A stretch of 64,000 bases of DNA from Mycolicibacterium sp. CBMA 234 (GTDB lineage Bacteria > Actinomycetota > Actinomycetes > Mycobacteriales > Mycobacteriaceae), in the NCBI RefSeq assembly GCF_009729415.1, contig NZ_MPKW01000025.1:124001-188000 (forward strand), in the 5' to 3' direction. The notes under the pieces were generated by a model. It worked only from the letters and a program-made list of their open reading frames with translations. It had not been told where the DNA came from and searched no databases. Of the stretch, positions 34,387 through 43,259 are shown piece after piece (position 1 is the first letter of the stretch; each line of letters opens with the position of its first letter). A program made the translations under genes and the position numbers.

Positions 34387-35306
34387 CAGAGCAGATAGCG
34401 CCGTGTAACGGCATCCAGATCGCGTATGAGACGTTCGGCGATCGCGCCGATCCGGCGATGGTGCTGATCATGGGCATGGGTTCCCAAATGGTCACCTGGC
34501 CGACAGAGGTCTGCGACATACTGGCTGCGCGTGGCTATTTCGTGATCCGCTTCGACAACCGCGACACTGGGCACTCATCGCGAATTACCGGCGGACCGAA
34601 GCCGAATCCGCTGGCGGCCCTATTGTTCGGCAGCGGGCGTTCGGCCAGTTACACCATCGAGGATATGTCGCAGGACGTTCTAGGCCTGCTCGACCATCTC
34701 GGCATCGACAAGGCCCATATGTTCGGTGGGTCGATGGGCGGGGTGATCGGCCAATCGCTGGCGATCAACCATCCTGACCGCGTGCTGTCTCTGGCATCGG
34801 CGATGGCCCCGACCGGGGCATCGATCTGGACCGAGATGCCCAAGCTTTCCTTGCTGCTCAAGATCATTCGTCTCGTGGGCAATCAGACAGGTAATGCCTT
34901 GGGGGATGCAAGAGAGAAGTATGTCGACCAGGCGACGGCGATATGGCGGGCACAGGGTTCGCCGGGGGAGCCTTTCGACGAGGCATGGACCCGGGCGATG
35001 CACGCCGAATCTTGGGATCGCGGTGTCGATCTCGAAGGGTCCGCACGTCAGACCGTCGCGATCGCTTCGTCGGCTAACCGACGTCCTCTGCTGCGGAAGA
35101 TCAAGGCGCCCACGCTGATTCTTCATGGGTCGGGCGACAAGTTGATACCGCCGAAAGCGGGCCGGTACGCCGCCAATGCGATCCCTGGTGCGCGGTTGCT
35201 CGAAATCGCCACATGGGGTCACGACCTCCCGCCGACACTCTGGAAATACATCGCGACTGCAGTCGCCGACAACGCGGACCGCGCACGCGTGTCGGACCCC
35301 ACCTGA
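34383..35306 (+). CDS. Alpha/beta hydrolase
   Basis: 307-residue serine hydrolase. The nucleophile elbow is GGSMGG (~117-122), oxyanion region LIMGMGSQMVTWP near residue 30, acidic residue in HGSGDKLIPP, and His in the ATWGHDLPPTLW segment, a full triad. The closest general types are haloperoxidase/esterase-like hydrolases. The ATG overlaps the M24 stop (ATGA), so the two are translationally coupled. The frame is open upstream inside the M24 gene without hydrolase content. Confidence 0.88.
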   Translation: MTEQIAPCNGIQIAYETFGDRADPAMVLIMGMGSQMVTWPTEVCDILAARGYFVIRFDNRDTGHSSRITGGPKPNPLAALLFGSGRSASYTIEDMSQDVLGLLDHLGIDKAHMFGGSMGGVIGQSLAINHPDRVLSLASAMAPTGASIWTEMPKLSLLLKIIRLVGNQTGNALGDAREKYVDQATAIWRAQGSPGEPFDEAWTRAMHAESWDRGVDLEGSARQTVAIASSANRRPLLRKIKAPTLILHGSGDKLIPPKAGRYAANAIPGARLLEIATWGHDLPPTLWKYIATAVADNADRARVSDPT

Positions 35307-35514
35307 GAAGGAGCATCATCGGCTCCGAATTCAGGTGTCGAGCAGATCATTTCCGAGGTTGGCCCGTAAACAACGGCCCGGGTTCGGCGGTCACCATGTC
35401 GGTGGTGCCGATGTACTAGGACTCGGCCTCGATCACATCCCCACAATCTCAGCAGCGGGAAGCTGATCGGCTTGCCGCGCGACGAACTCGTCCTATTTGC
35501 AACGGAGTACGTAC

Positions 35515-37065
35515 ATGGAATTGACGATGGCGCTGCACCGGTTGGCGCAGATCTCACCCGATCAGCCATTGACCGTTTGCGGTGACCGCGTGCGGACCGC
35601 CGCGGAATCGGCCGACCGGGTCGTCCGGTTCGCCGGTGCGCTGCGGTCACTCGGTGTTGCCGACGGTGACCGCGTCGGCATCGTCGCGCTCAACTCGGAT
35701 CGCTATCACGAGTACATGCTCGCGGTGCCGTGGGCGGGCGCCGTGGTCAACCCGGTGAACATCCGTTGGAGCCCAGCGGAAATCGCCTATTCGCTGCGGG
35801 AGTCCGACACCAGCGTGCTGCTCGTTGACGACGCGTTCGCCAAGCTGGTTCCTGCCCTGCACGCCGAATGGGACGGGCTGCGGCACGTGATCTTCTGCGG
35901 GGACGGCGAGCAGCCGGACGGAACGTCAAGCTACGAACAATTGATTCACGACGCGCAGCCCGTGGACGACGCCCGTCGCGGTGGTGACGATCTCTACGGG
36001 CTGTTCTACACCGGTGGCACGACGGGCCATCCCAAGGGCGTGATGCTCAGTCACAACGCGATGATGGTGTCGGCGATGGGCACGTTGGCGACACTGCCGG
36101 AAGTGCTCACCCGGCACGGGCGGCTGCTGCACGCGGCGCCGATGTTCCATCTCGCGGATATCGCGATTTGGAATATCGGGCTGCTGATCGGTACCACGCA
36201 CGTGATCGTGCCCCAGTTCACGCCCGCAGAAGTGATCAACGCCATCGGCATCCACCGGGTCACCGATAGCCTGCTGGTGCCGACAATGATCCAGACGCTT
36301 GTCGATTCGCCGGAGGCCGAGACCGCGGACCTGTCCTCGGTGCGCAGCGTCATCTATGGAGCCTCACCGATTTCACAGGCTGTCCTGGACCGGGCGCACA
36401 AGACGTTTCCGTCGGCCCGATTCACGCAGGCATACGGAATGACCGAGCTGGCACCGATCGCAACACTGTTGTCACCGGCCGATCACGACGATCCCGAATT
36501 ATGCAGTGCCGCAGGCAGACCGGCAGCGCACGTCCAGTTGAAGATCGTGGACCCCGACGGTGTCGAAGTTCCGCGCGGCGAGGTCGGTGAAGTGGTCGTA
36601 CGCGGTGACAACGTCATGCAGGGGTACTGGAACCGGCCCGAGGACACTGCGGAGGCGCTCCGCGGAGGCTGGATGCACACCGGCGACGGCGCCTACATGG
36701 ATGAGCGCGGATACGTTTTCATCGTGGACCGCATCAAAGACATGATCATCACCGGCGGTGAGAACGTGTACAGCGGCGAGGTGGAGAACGCGCTGGCCAA
36801 ACACGAGGCCGTCGCAACGTGTGCAGTGGTCGGCATTCCGGACGAGAAGTTCGGGGAGCGAGTACATGCCGTTGTTGTCCTGCGAGCGGGAGCGCAGGTT
36901 CTGCCGCAAGAACTGACCGACTTCTGCCGGCCATTGATCGCGAATTACAAAGTGCCGCGCAGCTTCGCGTTCGTCGATGCGCTGCCGATGTCCGGTGCGG
37001 GCAAGGTGCTCAAGCGGGATCTACGGAAGACGTTTTGGGACGAAGGTGGCAGGCAGATTTCCTGA
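35515..37065 (+). CDS. Acyl-CoA synthetase (AMP-binding, ANL superfamily)
   Basis: 516-residue adenylating enzyme. The P-loop-like A3 motif is FYTGGTTGHPKGVMLSH, A5 is QAYGMTELAP, A8 region MHTGDGAYMDERGYVFIVDR then IKDMIITGGENV, and the catalytic A10 lysine is in SGAGKVLKRDLRK. It would activate a fatty or aromatic carboxylic acid to its CoA thioester. The ATG at 35515 has GGAG 8 bases upstream; a TTG 18 bp earlier lacks support. It follows the M24/hydrolase pair by about 200 bp and ends against the convergent DUF445 gene. Confidence 0.9.
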   Translation: MELTMALHRLAQISPDQPLTVCGDRVRTAAESADRVVRFAGALRSLGVADGDRVGIVALNSDRYHEYMLAVPWAGAVVNPVNIRWSPAEIAYSLRESDTSVLLVDDAFAKLVPALHAEWDGLRHVIFCGDGEQPDGTSSYEQLIHDAQPVDDARRGGDDLYGLFYTGGTTGHPKGVMLSHNAMMVSAMGTLATLPEVLTRHGRLLHAAPMFHLADIAIWNIGLLIGTTHVIVPQFTPAEVINAIGIHRVTDSLLVPTMIQTLVDSPEAETADLSSVRSVIYGASPISQAVLDRAHKTFPSARFTQAYGMTELAPIATLLSPADHDDPELCSAAGRPAAHVQLKIVDPDGVEVPRGEVGEVVVRGDNVMQGYWNRPEDTAEALRGGWMHTGDGAYMDERGYVFIVDRIKDMIITGGENVYSGEVENALAKHEAVATCAVVGIPDEKFGERVHAVVVLRAGAQVLPQELTDFCRPLIANYKVPRSFAFVDALPMSGAGKVLKRDLRKTFWDEGGRQIS

Positions 37066-37095
37066 CCCGGGCGCCGCGCGCGGCCGCGCCGGTCA
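37063..37095. terminator. Possible hairpin between convergent genes
   Basis: TGACC at 37063-37067 pairs with GGTCA at 37091-37095, with inner GGCGC and GCGCC partly pairing. It lies across the stop of the acyl-CoA synthetase and the end of the DUF445 gene. Weak evidence: the region is simply very GC-rich. Confidence 0.3.
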
Positions 37096-38337
37096 GCGGC
37101 GCGCGAAGTGTTCGATGATCAGGACCTGGATTTCGCCGACCATGCCGCCGAGGATGGCGCCGATCGCGATCACCAGCGGTTCGTCGTCCTTGAACACAGG
37201 ACGCAGGATCGACTCGTAGTCCTCGTTGCTGAGTTGGCTCATCTTGTCGACGACTGTCTGCTCGAGATCGATCACACTCATCGCGTAGTCCTGGGCTTCG
37301 AGCAGCGTCGTCGGCAACTGGTCGAGGACCATCTTCACCACCTTGTCCTTGAGCGCGCGATAGCGCTCCGTGCCGACGGCGAGCACGACCAGCGGGGTGG
37401 CCAGACCGGTCTGCGCATCGATCGCCGCATTGACCTCCTTGGCCGTCAGTGCAAACAGCTTGTCGGAGCCCGGGCCTCGGAGTATGCCGTCCAACAGGAT
37501 CTCCGGTGAGAAGAGGTCATGAGCCAGGATGTTGGCGTAGTCACGCATGATCTTGTCGCGCTGGGCATGCAGCAGCCCCTGGAAGCGGATGAAACCGAGG
37601 TACTTCTTCGGCTCCTGGGGCCGGAACAGCATGTTCAGCGCTATGTAGTCGCTCACCGAGCCGACGCCGAAGCCAAATGCCGGCATGATCCACGGATTGT
37701 GAAACAACCCCCAAGCCACCATCTGCACGAGGCCGATCACTAGGCCGAAGTAGATGCCGCTGCGCCGGAAGAACGCGAGGGCGTCGGTGCCCACAGAGCG
37801 CATCAAGTTGTTCAGCTTCTCCTTGTTGCGCACCAACGTGGTGACCGCGAGAAACTGAATGTCGACATACCGGCCCAGGTCCGCCTTCAGTTCGGCGAGC
37901 ATGTTCTCGGCGATTCCGGGCGCCTGCGCTTCAACCCGGGCCTGGAGTGCCCGCTTGGCGACCGCAGGAATCGAATCCCACAGCCCGGGCCGAATCTCCT
38001 CGGCGAGGTCTCGCGACATCTCGTCGATTGTGGCGACGAGTGGTTCGCGCAACGCCTCAAGCGCCTCATTCACGTCGAACCGGTCCAACAGCTCCTCGGG
38101 TTTCAGCAGGTTCGCGGTGAGCAGCTCGATGGTCTTGGAACCGACCTTGCCGGCACGCCGCGGCACAATACCCTGCCAGCCGATCCGCCAGATGCCCTTG
38201 AACTCCACCGGCCGATACAGCATCTCTTGTGCCACCATCTTCGTGCTCCACCCGACAAAGGCGGCGACGAACGGCATTGACAGATAGACCAGCCAGTTGA
38301 GCCCGAAGTCGTGCTTGATCTGCTCCCAGCTCTGCAT
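37093..38337 (-). CDS. DUF445 family membrane protein (copy 2)
   Basis: 414-residue second member of the family seen at 9705-11105. Shared features: an N-terminal membrane segment (NWLVYLSMPFVAAFVGWSTK), then YRPVEFKGIW..GWQGIVPRRAGKVGSK, a central pair of hydrophobic segments (YFGLVIGLVQMVAWGLF and PAFGFGVGSVSDYIALNMLF), and RPQEPKKYLGFIRFQGLLHAQ. It also ends in a hydrophobic segment. I chose ATG at 38337 (MQSWEQIKHDFG); a GTG at 38391 would add 18 residues. Unlike copy 1 it has no Abi-alpha partner. Function unknown. Confidence 0.85.
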   Translation of the reverse strand: MQSWEQIKHDFGLNWLVYLSMPFVAAFVGWSTKMVAQEMLYRPVEFKGIWRIGWQGIVPRRAGKVGSKTIELLTANLLKPEELLDRFDVNEALEALREPLVATIDEMSRDLAEEIRPGLWDSIPAVAKRALQARVEAQAPGIAENMLAELKADLGRYVDIQFLAVTTLVRNKEKLNNLMRSVGTDALAFFRRSGIYFGLVIGLVQMVAWGLFHNPWIMPAFGFGVGSVSDYIALNMLFRPQEPKKYLGFIRFQGLLHAQRDKIMRDYANILAHDLFSPEILLDGILRGPGSDKLFALTAKEVNAAIDAQTGLATPLVVLAVGTERYRALKDKVVKMVLDQLPTTLLEAQDYAMSVIDLEQTVVDKMSQLSNEDYESILRPVFKDDEPLVIAIGAILGGMVGEIQVLIIEHFARR

Positions 38338-38579
38338 GCAAACGACGAGGTCGTGGCTCACGGTCTGTACTCGAACATCGTTGCCGCGCACAGGGACTGA
38401 ACCAATCTAGGGTCGGCGCCGCGGAGCGCGCGCAGCCAATCGAGCATCCAGGGCGGGCCTTCCGCTCGCCCTGGATGCGGGCGACGCCGCGGCGAACCAG
38501 GGGACTGCGCGGGCATCGACGACACAGGTGCCTCCTATTAGCTAAATCTAAATGGAAGATCATTATGAAATCACAGTCA

Positions 38580-38591
38580 GCCTCTATTAAT
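38580..38591. promoter_or_regulatory. GCCTCTATTAAT motif, second copy
   Basis: Identical 12-bp string to 16501-16512. Here the flanks pair as GCCTC...GAGGC (38580-38599), giving a small dyad between the divergent DUF445 and SRPBCC genes. In an AT-rich stretch of otherwise gene-free sequence (38338-38677), which I take to hold both promoters. Confidence 0.4.
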
Positions 38592-38677
38592 CATGAGGCA
38601 TGCTAGTATCAGCTCGCTAATCAGAGCTGCTGCGCGAACGTCCCCGGCGGCCCAACTTCCGCGCCAGGAGAGAGCCC

Positions 38678-39145
38678 GTGCACCACATCGCTCACCAGGT
38701 CGAGCTCGCCGTTCCGGCAGACGTCAGCTTCCAATACGTGGACAACTTCGACAACGTGCCAAAGTTCAGCTTCGGTGTGAAGTCGTTCCGGCCGATCGGG
38801 CCGGCCGAACCGCGACTCGGCAGCAAGCTCGAGAGTTCGGTACAACTTGGACCGGTCAAGTTCAACTCCCAGGGGTGGGTGAGCGCTTACGTCAAAAATC
38901 GGCTCATCTCCGTGACGGTCGAACAGGGACCCATCACCGGAGTCGTGTCGTGGCATTTCTCGCCGACTGCGTCGGGCGGCACACTCCTCAAGGTGGAGCT
39001 GTCGTACCAGATCGGTGGCGGCCTTGTCGGCCGCGCGCTCACCAAGATCATCGACACGATCATCGATCCGGCCATCAAGTACACCGAAAGCAAACTGAGT
39101 GAACAGATTCCGGCCTACTACCGGAGCATTTCCTCGGCAACCTGA
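38678..39145 (+). CDS. SRPBCC (START/polyketide cyclase-like) family protein
   Basis: 155-residue helix-grip protein: HQVELAVPADVSFQYVDNF at the start, central strands SKLESSVQLGPVKFNSQGW and a long C-terminal helix (IIDTIIDPAIKYTESKLSE). Such proteins bind hydrophobic ligands in a deep cavity. GTG start with GGAGAG upstream. Divergent from DUF445 copy 2. No catalytic residues can be named from sequence alone. Confidence 0.8.
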   Translation: MHHIAHQVELAVPADVSFQYVDNFDNVPKFSFGVKSFRPIGPAEPRLGSKLESSVQLGPVKFNSQGWVSAYVKNRLISVTVEQGPITGVVSWHFSPTASGGTLLKVELSYQIGGGLVGRALTKIIDTIIDPAIKYTESKLSEQIPAYYRSISSAT

Positions 39146-39317
39146 TCGAGCTCGTTTGCGTCTCACTACTATTTCCCGGCGGAAGTGCGCAGGCATGCCG
39201 GATGTATGCGCCCGCGGCTTGTTCTTGATGGCTTGCCAAACCCGTACCTCGCGGGCTGATCAAGATGTGCGCCAACATGTTTCGACCAATGCCACGAACA
39301 TTCGATGGAGATGATCA

Positions 39318-40430
39318 ATGGGTCCCTTGAGCGGTATACGGGTGATCGAACTAGCCGGACTCGCGCCGGCCCCGTTCGGCTGCATGATCTTGGCCGACCT
39401 CGGCGCTGACGTGCTGCGGATCGAGCGCGCCAACAACGGTGGAGACACCGTGGTTCCGGCAAACGGACCATTGGACCGCGGGAAGGTTAGCCTGAGCCTC
39501 GATCTCAAAAACCACGCGGACAAAGAGGCCCTGATCGCACTGGTACGCCAGGCCGACGTGTTCGTCGAAGGCTTCCGTCCCGGTGTGACCGAACGGCTCG
39601 GCATTGGGCCGAATGATCTTTTGGCACACAATGATCGACTCATCTACGGCCGGATGACCGGATGGGGCCAGAGTGGCCCTTTGGCGCACACTGCCGGACA
39701 CGACATCAACTACATCGCCCTTTCGGGGGCACTGGGCCTGATCGGACCCGCTGATAGCAAGCCCGTACCGCCCGTGAACCTCCTTGGCGACTTCGGTGGC
39801 GGAGGAATGTTGTTGGCACTCGGCGTCCTAGCTGCCCTGTGTGAACGCCACCGGTCCGGCCAAGGCCAGGTTATCGACGCGGCCATGGTCGACGGCGCCG
39901 CGCTTTGTACTACGTTCATGCACGGACTACACGCGGTTGGCCAGTGGAACCAGCCCCGCGGACGCAACGTTCTCGACGGAGCCGCCCCGTTCTACCAGGT
40001 GTACGAGTGCGCTGATGGTAGGTATGTCGCCGTCGGCTGCGTCGAGCCACAGTTCTTCCGGCAATTGCTGAACGTCCTCGATATCGATCACCAGGACCTT
40101 CCTCCGCAGATGGACGCTGCACGCTGGGAAGAACTGAGTGCGGTGATTGCAGCCAAGTTCCAGACGCGAAGTCGTGACGAGTGGGCCGACGTGTTCGCCG
40201 CGACCGACGCGTGCGTCACGCCCGTGCTCGATCCGTGGGAAACCCATGACCATTCCCACCACCGCGACCGACAGTCGTTCATAGATATTGCCGGGCACCG
40301 TCAACCGGCTCCCGCGCCCCGCTTCAGCCGAACTCCGGCGGCCCACCCAGAGGGGATGCGCGCGGATATCGACGCCATCGGGAAACTGTTCGAGCGGTGG
40401 GGCATCTCTGGGGACCCGCTTGCCAACTAA
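39318..40430 (+). CDS. CaiB/BaiF family, alpha-methylacyl-CoA racemase-like
   Basis: 370-residue enzyme of the alpha-methylacyl-CoA racemase group. Catalytic residues match the mycobacterial enzyme MCR: His128 in GHDINY, Asp158 in LLGDFGGGG, and Glu in VEPQFF (~242). N-terminal LSGIRVIELAGLAPAPF and ADLGADVLRIER are typical. It would invert the 2-methyl centre of branched acyl-CoA esters, as needed for beta-oxidation of methyl-branched lipids or sterol side chains. Stands alone on the plus strand, followed by the broken TetR gene. Confidence 0.88.
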   Translation: MGPLSGIRVIELAGLAPAPFGCMILADLGADVLRIERANNGGDTVVPANGPLDRGKVSLSLDLKNHADKEALIALVRQADVFVEGFRPGVTERLGIGPNDLLAHNDRLIYGRMTGWGQSGPLAHTAGHDINYIALSGALGLIGPADSKPVPPVNLLGDFGGGGMLLALGVLAALCERHRSGQGQVIDAAMVDGAALCTTFMHGLHAVGQWNQPRGRNVLDGAAPFYQVYECADGRYVAVGCVEPQFFRQLLNVLDIDHQDLPPQMDAARWEELSAVIAAKFQTRSRDEWADVFAATDACVTPVLDPWETHDHSHHRDRQSFIDIAGHRQPAPAPRFSRTPAAHPEGMRADIDAIGKLFERWGISGDPLAN

Positions 40431-40502
40431 ACGGGGGCCGTTGAGCTATCGCGGCATATCGCCGATCCCACCTTGTGTATCGACGGCACCACGAATGCGA
40501 TC

Positions 40503-41005
40503 ATGAACCCTGCCATCGACCGGCCGTCGTCGATGAGGCTTGGACACGGAGTTGGGAGGGCGCCGAGGAGCAGCATCTCGCGACCCGTGCGGGGTACGCG
40601 GCCGGCCAACCGCCGCGCCACCATCATCGCCGCCGCCGGCGAACTATTCGCCAACCGCGGCTACGAGCACGTTTCCATGGGAGCATCGCCGAAGCCGTCG
40701 CGGTCGGACCATCCGCGCTGTATCAGCACTTCCCTAGTAAACAGGAGCTTCTGTACGTCGTCGTGGAGGAACTCCTAGGACCGGTCGAGGAGGCGGTGCT
40801 CGACCTCAACTTCGATGACCGATCGGAGACGCTGTCGATGTTGGTTCAGCGCACATTGGAACGCCAAGACCTCGGTGTCTTGTGGATGCGCGAGGCCCGG
40901 CATCTGCAGCCCAAGCAACACGACCAGATTGCCGCCCAACTTTCAACGATCGCCAGCCGCCTCGCCGCTGCGGCGGTGACATTTCTTTCGGCCGCCAATC
41001 CCTAG
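40503..41005 (+). pseudogene. Frameshifted, truncated TetR-family regulator
   Basis: The first frame encodes GTRPANRRATIIAAAGELFA and NRGYEHVSMG; a second frame, entered by one missing base near 40683, continues SIAEAVAVGPSALYQHFPSK and QELLYVVVEELLGPVEEAVL. Together they make a standard TetR DNA-binding domain and the first part of a ligand domain, which ends early (TFLSAANP) where the convergent nat gene stops. Neither frame alone encodes a regulator. It may be a true pseudogene or a sequencing error at a GGA run, but the short C-terminus supports decay. Confidence 0.75.
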
Positions 41006-41865
41006 AGGCGTGCGCGCATCCATTCAACGAGGACCGCGCCGTCGTCGTCGGACAGCTCGATGCTGAAGGTGTCGGCCAGTAAGGCGGGCACGTCGTCGAT
41101 CTCGACGTTACGTGTGAAGCTCGATCCGTCGGGATTCGTTGTGGTCCAGGCGGTTCCGTCGAGAACGTGCTGGACCTCGGCGGCAAATCGCTGGACGAAC
41201 GGCCGTGCGGTGAACGGCGATCGCGGCGAGGTCGACACGTAGTGGTTGGCGACGGTGTAGTCGATCGGGTACTGCGGCTCGAGCGTGAAGACGTGCCTGT
41301 CGAGCCATCCGACCTTGCCATCCACACTCGACTGTTGCCACAACGTCCACTCGTCGGGGTGCAGCACCTCGGTGTCGCCGCCGAGTGGTGCATTGGACAA
41401 TCGCAACTTCCATCCGTTCTGGTCGACCTCGTTACTCGCGATGAGCTCGATGGGTTCGAGTGGTCCGCGGCCGAATCCGACATCACAGAGCCAGCGGCGA
41501 TGGTCGTCGAATTCGACGACGATCAATGCGTGCGTGCGCGGGCGCATCGACTCCGCGCCCATTGTGACGCGCCCGGCGAGCGCGGTGAACCGGAAACCCA
41601 GTCGCTCCAGTGCCGCCGCGAACACCGTCACATGCTCGAAGCAGTAGCCACCGCGCTTGGTCCGAATCATCTTGTTCTGCAAGGTGTCTAGATCGAGGAT
41701 GATTGACCGGCCGAGCATGATCTCGAGATTCTCGAACGGAATCGAGGTGGTGTGGGCGCGGTGCAGTGCCACCAAGGTCTGGGCCGTCGGGAGTCGCTCA
41801 GCATCGAAGCCGATGCGCATCAGGTAAGCGTCAAGATCGAGTTCGTCGCCATGCCAAGTAGTCAC
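41002..41865 (-). CDS. nat: Arylamine N-acetyltransferase
   Basis: 287-residue acetyl-CoA:arylamine N-acetyltransferase. The cysteine protease-like triad is complete: Cys75 in RGGYCFEH, His112 in RTHALIVV, Asp128 in CDVGFG. Length matches mycobacterial NAT (~280). It transfers acetyl or propionyl groups from CoA to arylamines and hydrazines. In M. tuberculosis nat sits beside the hsa sterol-ring genes, but here it stands between a broken TetR and an intact TetR. Its stop overlaps the TetR relic's last codon. Start at ATG 41865. Confidence 0.92.
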   Translation of the reverse strand: MTTWHGDELDLDAYLMRIGFDAERLPTAQTLVALHRAHTTSIPFENLEIMLGRSIILDLDTLQNKMIRTKRGGYCFEHVTVFAAALERLGFRFTALAGRVTMGAESMRPRTHALIVVEFDDHRRWLCDVGFGRGPLEPIELIASNEVDQNGWKLRLSNAPLGGDTEVLHPDEWTLWQQSSVDGKVGWLDRHVFTLEPQYPIDYTVANHYVSTSPRSPFTARPFVQRFAAEVQHVLDGTAWTTTNPDGSSFTRNVEIDDVPALLADTFSIELSDDDGAVLVEWMRARL

Positions 41866-41966
41866 CGCCCCACGATAGCCAGCGGCCTGCTGAACTCGCC
41901 AGGGTCCACGGCCAAGCCCAAAAAGCTTGTCGGACAGTTCAAACCGTGTTCCGGTGTCGGGTGACT

Positions 41967-42581
41967 CTATGACCGCCTGCGTGATGCTGAGTCGATTGCC
42001 GGTAGGTAGACAAGGTCAACCAGCTCGGTAAGGGTGCTGGATTCAATGGTGTTGCGCGCGAGCAGTAGTTCGTTGCGCACGAGTGCGAGGATGCTCGTCG
42101 CCACCCGGTCGGGAATCGCGGCGGGCCCGATCTCGCCGCGATCACGCGCGGCGTCCAACGCGCGGCGAATCGTGTGATCCGTATGTGCAGCGACTTTGGC
42201 CTGGAACGTCTCCAGGGTGGCGTCGTCGGCTTCGGCGATCAGGCTGCGGTAGGTGTCGACTCCGATCTGTTGCCACTCTTTGGCTAGGGAATTGACCATG
42301 GCGAGGATGTCGTCGCGAAGTTTCACAGACGACGCCACCTCGGTGGGTGGGGTGCGGAGCGTCGGTAATGCGTCGGTGACCATCTGCGCGCGAGAACGGT
42401 AGCGGCGGTAGAGGACTGGCTTTCCGGTCTTTGCGCGGCGGGCGACGCCTTCGAAGGTGACCCCGGAGTACCCGTTATCCATCAACTCAGCCCAGGTGGC
42501 GTCGCGGATGGCGGACATCAGTGCGTCGTCCCGGCGCCGCGAACCAGGCCCGTGTGGCACAGCCGCTTCTCGATTAGGCAC
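41967..42581 (-). CDS. TetR family transcriptional regulator
   Basis: About 204 residues: ALMSAIRDATWAELMDNGYS, then TFEGVARRAKTGKPVLYRRY as the DNA-binding helix-turn-helix, and a ligand domain ending LTELVDLVYLPAIDSASRRR. Start uncertain: GTG at 42581 gives the expected length; a later GTG at 42560 is also possible, and a TTG at 42617 would overlap the operator repeats. Divergent from the carboxymuconolactone-decarboxylase/MBL pair, which it probably controls. Confidence 0.85.
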   Translation of the reverse strand: MPNREAAVPHGPGSRRRDDALMSAIRDATWAELMDNGYSGVTFEGVARRAKTGKPVLYRRYRSRAQMVTDALPTLRTPPTEVASSVKLRDDILAMVNSLAKEWQQIGVDTYRSLIAEADDATLETFQAKVAAHTDHTIRRALDAARDRGEIGPAAIPDRVATSILALVRNELLLARNTIESSTLTELVDLVYLPAIDSASRRRS

Positions 42582-42585
42582 GTTG

Positions 42586-42638
42586 CGTATCTTAATCGGC
42601 CGCGCTAGTATCGCCAATAGGGAACGCTCCGTATCTTA
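42586..42638. promoter_or_regulatory. CGTATCTTA direct repeats between divergent TetR and CMD genes
   Basis: CGTATCTTA occurs at 42586-42594 and 42630-42638, 44 bp apart in the same orientation, in the short region between the TetR start and the divergent gene. Direct rather than inverted, so the true site may be larger. Confidence 0.4.
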
Positions 42639-42683
42639 TGGGCGACGCCGACAAAGACTCCTTTGAAGCGAAGGTGAGGATTC

Positions 42684-43259
42684 GTGGCTGTTCAACTGCC
42701 GAATGTGGAGGACCTCGATCCCGCGCAACGCGAGGTTTACGACCTGTTTCCGGCGAACCTGTCGAGGGGTTTGGTCATGACCAGATCCAGTGCGAAGCCC
42801 TATCTGGCTCTTGGTCTTTCGTTCCGTACGGGCGCACTATCGGCCGAAACGCGGGAGTTGGTGATCCTGCGAGTCGGTGCAGTGACGAACGCTCCGTACG
42901 AGATCCATCACCATGTGCCCGAAGCGCGGGCCGCCGGGATTTCGGATTCGATCATTGACGACGTGCTGGCCGGGGCCACGTCGCTCGGGGAGCGGCGCGT
43001 CGATGTGCTCATCGCCTTCGTTGACGACCTGCTGGCGCGGATCAAAGACGACGGGGCAGACACGGCAGCCATGCAGGAGTTCTACTCCGACAACGAGATT
43101 GCCGAGGTGACCCTGCTGGTCGGCCACTACGTGATGACCGCGATGTTCATCAAGACCCTCGGCATCGTCCCTGAGGAAGAAGCCGACGCAGACGCCCCGA
43201 GCGTCCTGGCTGAAGCCACCGCCAAGCTGCACGACGAACGACTGAAGGATGGGCGATGA
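42684..43259 (+). CDS. Carboxymuconolactone decarboxylase-family (AhpD-like) protein
   Basis: 191-residue protein of the CMD/AhpD fold. The family pattern appears as LSFRTGALSAETRELVILRV and the NAPYEIHHHVPEARAAGIS segment, with the EIHHH site at about 73-77; the CxxC pair of peroxidase-type AhpD is absent. Likely an enzyme of the decarboxylase/hydrolase type, or a redox-independent relative. GTG start with GTGAGGA upstream. The stop overlaps the MBL gene (ATGA). Confidence 0.82.
   Translation: MAVQLPNVEDLDPAQREVYDLFPANLSRGLVMTRSSAKPYLALGLSFRTGALSAETRELVILRVGAVTNAPYEIHHHVPEARAAGISDSIIDDVLAGATSLGERRVDVLIAFVDDLLARIKDDGADTAAMQEFYSDNEIAEVTLLVGHYVMTAMFIKTLGIVPEEEADADAPSVLAEATAKLHDERLKDGR

Noticed and set aside
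35307..35514. Possible short relic before the acyl-CoA synthetase
   Set aside because: Short frames such as NNGPGSAVTMSVVPMY do not match a family I can name.
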